From NCBI RefSeq assembly GCF_000003605.2, contig NW_003134851.1, positions 73,379 through 85,883 on the forward strand: a stretch of DNA of 12,505 nt. The letters are read 5' to 3'. The notes under the pieces were generated by a model. That model saw only the letters and a program-made list of their open reading frames with translations, did not search any database and was not told the DNA's origin. Positions 8,401 through 12,505 of the stretch are shown in pieces. Positions within the stretch are counted from its first letter, which is position 1. Each line of letters opens with the position of its first letter. The stretch comes from Saccoglossus kowalevskii. Its lineage: Eukaryota > Hemichordata > Enteropneusta > Harrimaniidae. The position numbers were made by a program, and so were the translations under genes.

Positions 8401-8430
8401 ATGTGTGATAAATCCTAGTCCTCTAGCTAT

Positions 8431-8625
8431 GTGTACAACATAGAGCAAGGTCGCATCGCCGATGCTCATCTCAAGGTTTTCAATACTGTACTTGATTTCA
8501 TCAAGGACTGTGTAATTGGACAAACGGAGGCTGTGCAGCTAACATCACTGCGTCTTCTTCATATACAAGAGTTCGAAAGACATGGGTTGGCTAATACATC
8601 TTATAGGAGTGAGAAGCTATAGGCT
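8431..8625 (+). pseudogene. Plus-strand gene, helical segment ending in YRSEKL
   Basis: An open frame with IADAHLKVFNTVLDFIKDCV, then LTSLRLLHIQEFERHGLANT and SYRSEKL, fits the family's region with a conserved YRS.KL. A TAG follows directly. The family sequence resumes in a different register, so a frameshift lies at about 8620. Confidence 0.6.
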
Positions 8626-8945
8626 CTGTAATCTTGAGAACCATGACATTCACAAATCAATCATCTTTGCAACGGTCAATCCAGGTGACAAAGGCTGTAT
8701 CACCTATAACCTGGTGTACAGTACCAACATGTCTGTTACAGATGCAGTGACATATGCATATAAGCTTGGATCAAAATCAAGTATCAAGAAGTGACCGAGC
8801 TTCTTCGTATTAAATCAATCAGTCACAACCACTTCCTTGGCCTCCTACAGCAGATGATCTTGAGTTGCACTCACCAGAAGCACTTCTTCTCACTGAGTTA
8901 GTCAAGTGTCTTAATATCATGATTTATCAATACCAATACACATCT
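8626..8945 (+). pseudogene. Plus-strand gene, YAYKLGS and PWPPTADDL segment
   Basis: One register gives NLVYSTNMSVTDAVTYAYKL and GSKSSIKK, then a stop at 8792-8794. After a frameshift the strand reads VTELLRIKSI and, after another, PWPPTADDLELHSPEALLLT then ELVKCLNIMI. PWPP.ADDLE is a signature of the family as I know it. The frame is lost after about 8945; the next conserved block begins at 9066. Confidence 0.65.
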
Positions 8946-9029
8946 ATAGTCAAGTGGGACCAAACTTTCAACCCATGGTGAATAAAGAAGTGTACTTGAA
9001 GTGTATTCAAGAATATCGAGTCTGGTTAT

Positions 9030-9706
9030 TTGCAGGGAAGCAGTGGAGAGAAACAACTCATTCCAGGATTTGGTGGTTTTATATCTTTCAAAAAGTCAAC
9101 CATCGATTACATCACCCCAATTAATCAACCCTTCACCGAGTACTCTGTCATTAAGGAGCTGCTAAAAAGGTCTGAGGAGGCTACCATGGAGGTGGGACAG
9201 AGTACGTCCTCAACACATTCGACCTTGGAGGTTGCATGAAGGCACTACCACTAATTTGGAAGTTTCCAGATGAATACAAGAAACACATTGTCGCAATAGA
9301 ACCATTTCACATTGGGATGAATTACCATTGGGCATGGTAGCTGGTCGCAAGTGGCTCTGGGTACTCTGAAACACTAATTGAGGCTGAACTCATCACAAGT
9401 GGCTGCCTAGTTAGTGTGTTGAAAGGGAAGGCATACACTGAAGCTCTCTTTTGTCTAAAAACTGTCAGTGAAGCCACGAGACAATTGTTGATTGAGAAAT
9501 TCATTAAAAACATCATAGAAGGCCTAGCAACAAGAAAGCCCAGTAATTTCAAAGTATTTCTGGCCAATGAGAATAAACACCAACTCTGTAAACTCCTGCT
9601 ATAGGTGTGGAGTAGCAAATCAGTAGCAACTCGTCTAGAGAAAAGTGGCATGGCAGTGGTAGTTGTAGAAGGCATAGCATATCAATTGGATTCAAAAGAT
9701 GGTGAT
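9030..9706 (+). pseudogene. Plus-strand gene, central exon with one-base deletion and TAG stops
   Basis: The first register gives IPGFGGFISFKKSTIDYITP, INQPFTEYSVIKELL and RSEEATMEVGQ, reaching 9200. The sequence there reads CAGAGTAC where CAGGAGTAC is needed, a single-base deletion, after which YVLNTFDLGGCMKALPLIW and FPDEYKKHIVAIEPFHIGMN follow in the new register. A locally shifted stretch with TAG at 9338-9340 precedes GSGYSETLIEAELITSGCL, GKAYTEALFCLKTVSEATR and LANENKHQLCKLLL. TAG at 9602-9604 is followed in the same register by VWSSKSVATRLEKSGMAVVV and VEGIAYQLDSKDGD. The exon ends at 9706 on a GTGAGT donor. Confidence 0.7.
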
Positions 9707-9830
9707 GTGAGTAATATTGAAATTCAAACAATGCATGTGTTACTTAAATGACAGCACTATAATTACATTACAATTGCAACTATAATATCAATATTTGAAA
9801 ATATATTTTGTAAAATTGATGTATTTTCAG
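9707..9830 (+). other. Intron, 124 bp, GT..AG, phase 0
   Basis: The donor GAT/GTGAGT and the acceptor TATTTTCAG/GTA flank a very AT-rich stretch with no family similarity. Joining across it gives DSKDGD followed by VTVCEIGELKSNQEETDTR in one register, exactly as expected for the family. The intron is therefore well supported, even though the surrounding gene is broken elsewhere. Confidence 0.85.
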
Positions 9831-10342
9831 GTAACAGTATGTGAAATAGGTGAGCTAAAATCAAACCAGGAAGAGACTGATACACGGGTTGTGCTCTACT
9901 TGAAGTATGCAGCCAAGTTGGGGTACAAATCAGCAATAGTAAGAACACCAGACACTGACATTTTTGTCATTCTGCTTCACCACTCTAACAATCTACCTTG
10001 ATATTTGCACTGGGAAGCATCACCAGATAGTGAATGTCAGTGAATTAGCAGAATTGAAAGGACCTAACTACTATTTCATGATGCTTGGCGTGCATGTGTT
10101 TATATGGGAAGATGTAACGAGTGCATTTAAAGGCAAAGACAAGGTGGACCCACGAAGAAGCTACAGGGTAACCCCAAGTACCAAACCACCTTTAGGTCAG
10201 TTATGAAAGACATTGAAGCCTTCACGTGCCTGATAAATGGTCACCAACGAGAGAAAGATGTTAATGTAGTACGTTGTATCATGCTAAAGAATGTGGTAGG
10301 GGAGGATGAAAAGCTGACAAATAAATCGAAAGTGATCTTTCC
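9831..10342 (+). pseudogene. Plus-strand gene, nuclease-like core (EETDTR, DTD, ED.TSAF motifs)
   Basis: The exon opens with VTVCEIGELKSNQEETDTRV, then YAAKLGYKSAIVRTPDTDIF and VILLHHSNN. A frameshift at about 9995 leads to YLDICTGKHHQIVNVSELAE and VFIWEDVTSAFKGKDKVDP. A second at about 10150 gives KKLQGNPKYQTTFRSVMKDI, EAFTCLINGHQ and MLKNVVGEDEKLTNKSKV. The motif order (acidic cluster, strand ending in DTD, ED.TS then a K/G loop) parallels EEADTR / DTD / GCDT...GKGKK in the minus-strand gene. By analogy with FEN1 and PIN-domain nucleases these would be metal-ligand residues; this is inference. Confidence 0.7.
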
Positions 10343-10585
10343 AGTAGGGACAATCTTGTTCAACATGTTGCACGTGTAAATTATCAGCTTGCCATCTACA
10401 AGCGAGCTGACAAGTCTGTCTACTGGCCACCCAAACTATATGATTCAGGACAGGGCTGGACGAAGAATGAGAAAGGTATCTTGGAGCCATTGTGGTCATG
10501 TGGTCCGATCCTCCCTTCTTCTCTTATTGACTTGCTGGTTAAAAATGCAGATGACGATCAGGAGGAAGAAGAAGAGGAGCAATAG
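10343..10585 (+). pseudogene. Plus-strand gene, C-terminal segment with acidic tail
   Basis: A final register shift opens an 80-codon frame: SRDNLVQHVARVNYQLAIYK, YWPPKLYDSGQGW, GILEPLWSCGPILPSSLIDL and an acidic DDDQEEEEEEQ tail ending in TAG (10583-10585). Reading on in the same register gives IDYEDDLM and runs to TAA at 10652-10654. I recall an acidic tail containing D-Y-E at the C terminus of this family, so the TAG is probably premature and the original end later. A poly(A) signal lies about 150 bases downstream. Confidence 0.65.
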
Positions 10586-10731
10586 ATTGATTATGAAGAC
10601 GACTTAATGCAACGTAACACATTGCCAAAACCTATAGCGAAAACAAATATTTAATTTTTCTGTCAATTTTTATGTTAACTGAACTACGCTGTTGTACTTT
10701 GCACTAACTTTAGTTTACAGATATATTGGTG

Positions 10732-10737
10732 AATAAA
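10732..10737 (+). other. Candidate poly(A) signal AATAAA for the plus-strand gene
   Basis: AATAAA lies about 150 bases after the last acidic-tail codons and about 80 bases after the later TAA. The surroundings are T-rich, as expected near an animal cleavage site. The position is good, but the hexamer is frequent in DNA of this composition. Confidence 0.4.
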
Positions 10738-10739
10738 TA

Positions 10740-11200
10740 TTGTTTAGTATTCATAATATTGTGTACTTTTTTTTACTACATATGCTAATTGACCACAAAC
10801 TTTTCCAACAATATTTTGGCTTTCGGGCATTTATGCTGCTCCAATAATAAAAAAATAACATTATCATTGAATTCTCCATGTCCAAATTATATGGATAAAT
10901 GTATTTGTTTGTCTCTCTGGGATGTTTGGTTCAGAAGTTATACCGATTATTGATTTTATGTAAACAAAATCCAAGATGGCTGCCAAAATGGACGGCTAGT
11001 GACATCATGGGACAAGATTTCGCAATAGGAACATCAAAATTTGTGTACTAGACAACCTGACGCTACAAAAAATATAAGTTAAAAAATATATCATTGGGGT
11101 GCATGGGAAAAATGTTAGGAAAATTGCAATGTGATGGCAACATTATTTGGAAGCGGGAGATATCAACTGAGTGTAAGCGAATTTAGTATCTGCCACCAAA
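10740..11200. other. Non-coding interval, nothing recognised
   Basis: This stretch is AT-rich with no frame of note. It contains one GC-richer phrase, CAAGATGGCTGCCAAAATGG near 10971, of a kind common in dispersed animal repeats. I could not place it in a family. Confidence 0.4.
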
Positions 11201-11202
11201 TA

Positions 11203-11410
11203 CTGTAAAATGACTAATTTTCACTGGGTTTAAATTTCACTGATTTACCATTTCAGGCATATTCAGTGGGTTTTAAATTCACGATTTTATCATTTAGATA
11301 ATGTGTTCTATGCTAAATTTTACATATTCACTGTGTTTTAATTTAGCGCATTTTTCCAGTCAGCGAAATTAGCTAAATTAAAACCCAGTGAATAATTACC
11401 CCCTTTACAG
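11203..11410. mobile_element. MITE, about 208 bp, TA-flanked with terminal inverted repeats
   Basis: The left end CTGTAAAA..G..TAATTTTCACTGGGTTT is mirrored at the right end (minus strand CTGTAAAGGGGGTAATTATT, then CACTGGGTTTTAATTT). Both outer ends are flanked by TA (11201-11202 and 11411-11412), consistent with a TA target-site duplication as in Tc1/mariner-type elements. Inside, the motif TTCAC(T)GGGTTTTAAATTTCAC recurs three times in one orientation and once inverted, so the element has grown from its own terminal sequence. No transposase is encoded. The CTGTAAAAGGGG..TTTTCAC.GGGTTT type end is, in my memory, common in marine invertebrate MITEs. Confidence 0.75.
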
Positions 11411-11412
11411 TA

Positions 11413-12167
11413 TGCTAATTTACCCAGAGAGATCTTACATTTGTTACTGTTACCAATTAACCTCACTTGCCGTTTATAATTTCTAATTGTGAGTCACCCT
11501 GAATATATTGAAGTTCTGTTGTGTGCTTTGTCATCGTAAATACAATCCATAGATGAGGGTGAAAATTTTGATAGTTTTCTGTTTTTTGGAACATCTTGAC
11601 ACGTATCCTGCCGACCCCTGACCCCTATGTGCTTTTACATTGAGTTGAACAAACCTTATTCAATGCTGTAGATAATTCGCTAAATCAACAATAGGACAAA
11701 GAATCATTATAAATTATGCATTAAAAATCATTCAAAACCATATATAAATGAAATAAGAAAAGAAAATCCACTCAAACTAACAAAGAATCAATCAATACAA
11801 AGAAAGAAAATAAATGTACAGAATGCATAGAGCCACCATAGTCATAGTGTAACATTTTTAGTGATATTGAACACAAGAGGGCGACATGACACAAACCTGC
11901 GAGTCATGAGTATGTATGGTCATGAAAGTAATGGTATTGTATACGACTATTTCTAATATCGGCATTTAATTAGTATGTACCTCATCACTTGCAACCATCC
12001 TAATTATTATGTACAGTTAATGTGAATGCTAAAGTGATACAGAGCCCTCTACCATCTATAGTACTACATGTAGTTGTGCTGAAAGAATGCTGTCTCATAT
12101 CTATATTTCTACTGTAAAATACTTTATTTTAGCTGGAATTAAAAATTTTCACTGAAAAGACATTTTT
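11413..12167. other. Non-coding interval, nothing recognised
   Basis: No protein-like frame, RNA gene or clear repeat is visible. A purine-rich stretch (about 11750-11815) and the phrase ACACAAGAGGGCGAC (11869-11885), which resembles phrases in dispersed repeats of several animals, are the only local features. Confidence 0.35.
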
Positions 12168-12199
12168 GACTTCCGTGTGGGAAGCACAAAATGGAAGTC
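12168..12199. repeat. Hairpin at the boundary of the right-hand repeat block
   Basis: GACTTCC (12168-12174) pairs with GGAAGTC (12193-12199), and an inner TTCC/GGAA pairing is an alternative fold. It is followed by a microsatellite and then core repeats. This is the mirror of the order core repeats, minisatellite, hairpin seen at 1-653, so it may be the equivalent end of a related element lying on the opposite strand. Confidence 0.5.
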
Positions 12200-12209
12200 T
12201 TTGCAGTTA

Positions 12210-12263
12210 GTGTGTGTGTGTGTGTGTGTCTGTGTCTGTGTCTGTCTGTGTCTGTGTCTGTCT
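12210..12263. repeat. Microsatellite (TG)n followed by (TCTGTG)n
   Basis: A TG run of about 20 bases passes into TCTG/TCTGTG units. Reading frames across it on both strands are only low-complexity shadows. It abuts the first core repeat directly. Confidence 0.95.
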
Positions 12264-12505
12264 CAAGAACCACGTACTGTTCAGATTTCAATGAAACTTG
12301 GTATATAGCTTGTCTGGGGCAATGCGCAGAATTGATTAGTTTTTGGTTGACATCCATGCATATTAATGAGCTCATCTGCATAATAATGTGTGAATTTTAA
12401 GCTATTTCACTTATATCTCAAGAAGCATTAAAACGATTTGTATGCAACTTGGTAAGAATGTTACTCATGATTGGCTGCTTTAATTAAAATTTAGCATTTT
12501 TTATG
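12261..12505. repeat. Core tandem repeat block, running off the window
   Basis: Two cores of the form TCTCAAGAA, about 20 bases, then AACTTGGTA lie at 12261-12308 and 12412-12457, about 151 bp apart. The same core, on the other strand, is found in the blocks at 1-568 and 2930-3900. The element continues beyond the window, so its far end is not seen. Confidence 0.7.

Larger units (their letters stand above)
8085..10585 (+). pseudogene. Degenerate second gene, uncharacterised metazoan family related to the minus-strand gene
   Basis: Read left to right, landmarks of another long uncharacterised invertebrate family appear once each and in order: FPPECIFCGK, CRKSFTLQYV, ANTSYRSEKL, NMSVTDAVTYAYKLGS, PWPPTADDLELHSPEALL, IPGFGGF, YITPINQPFTEYSVIKELL, YVLNTFDLGGCMKALPLIW, EAELITSGCL, KALFCLKTVSE-like (EALFCLKTVSEA), NQEETDTRVVLY, VRTPDTDIFVILL, TGKHHQIVNVSELAE, DVTSAFKGK, IEAFTCLING, GEDEKLTNKSKV and SCGPILPSSLIDLL. 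At least seven frameshifts and in-frame TAGs (9602-9604, probably 9338-9340) break it. An intron at 9707-9830 keeps clean borders, so this is not a processed retrocopy. An EETDTR / DTD / ED motif series parallels the minus-strand gene and suggests the same nuclease-like fold. The start is placed at the first open codons; no convincing ATG is seen. Confidence 0.65.

Noticed and set aside
12139-12400. Open frames with VCVCLCLCLSVSVS / TDTDRHRHRH
   Set aside because: They are translation of the TG/TCTGTG microsatellite and its flanks.

Overview
The window looks like AT-rich nuclear DNA of an invertebrate animal, most likely marine. It has no compact operon-like gene layout and no Shine-Dalgarno-led reading frames. 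It does have GT..AG intron borders, AATAAA-type poly(A) signals, microsatellites, a TA-flanked inverted-repeat element and several families of degenerate tandem repeats. The two recognisable genes belong to large uncharacterised protein families that I know from amphioxus, echinoderm, mollusc and cnidarian gene models. The species cannot be named from this sequence.

Layout. Positions 1-653: a 320-bp tandem repeat, then an ACGG/ACGC-type minisatellite and a GC-rich hairpin ending in CTAA; together these resemble the 3' end of a pearl/Helitron-like non-autonomous element. Positions 1040-5127, minus strand: a large degenerate gene, split by stops, frameshifts and an inserted block of the same kind of tandem repeat (about 2930-3900). 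Positions 5128-8084: a divergent intergenic region with two direct copies of a roughly 190-bp segment (5511-5708 and 7845-8043) and a small tandem duplication (5791-5885). Positions 8085-10585 (perhaps to 10654), plus strand: a second degenerate gene with one clean 124-bp intron. Positions 10740-12167: non-coding, containing a 208-bp MITE (11203-11410). Positions 12168 to the end: another hairpin, microsatellite and core-repeat block in the opposite orientation to the first.

The two genes are head to head and distantly alike. Both carry an acidic cluster (EEADTR in one, EETDTR in the other), then a hydrophobic strand ending in DTD, then a CDT or ED.TS motif followed by a lysine/glycine-rich loop. 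The order and spacing of these acidic residues recall the FEN1/XPG and PIN-like 5'-nuclease fold. That is inference from motifs and not a database result. The best reading is that both are decayed members of a repetitive, possibly mobile, gene family encoding a putative nuclease with an N-terminal zinc-binding region. Neither copy has an intact reading frame here, although part of the frame damage could be assembly error, since one frameshift lies in a homopolymer.
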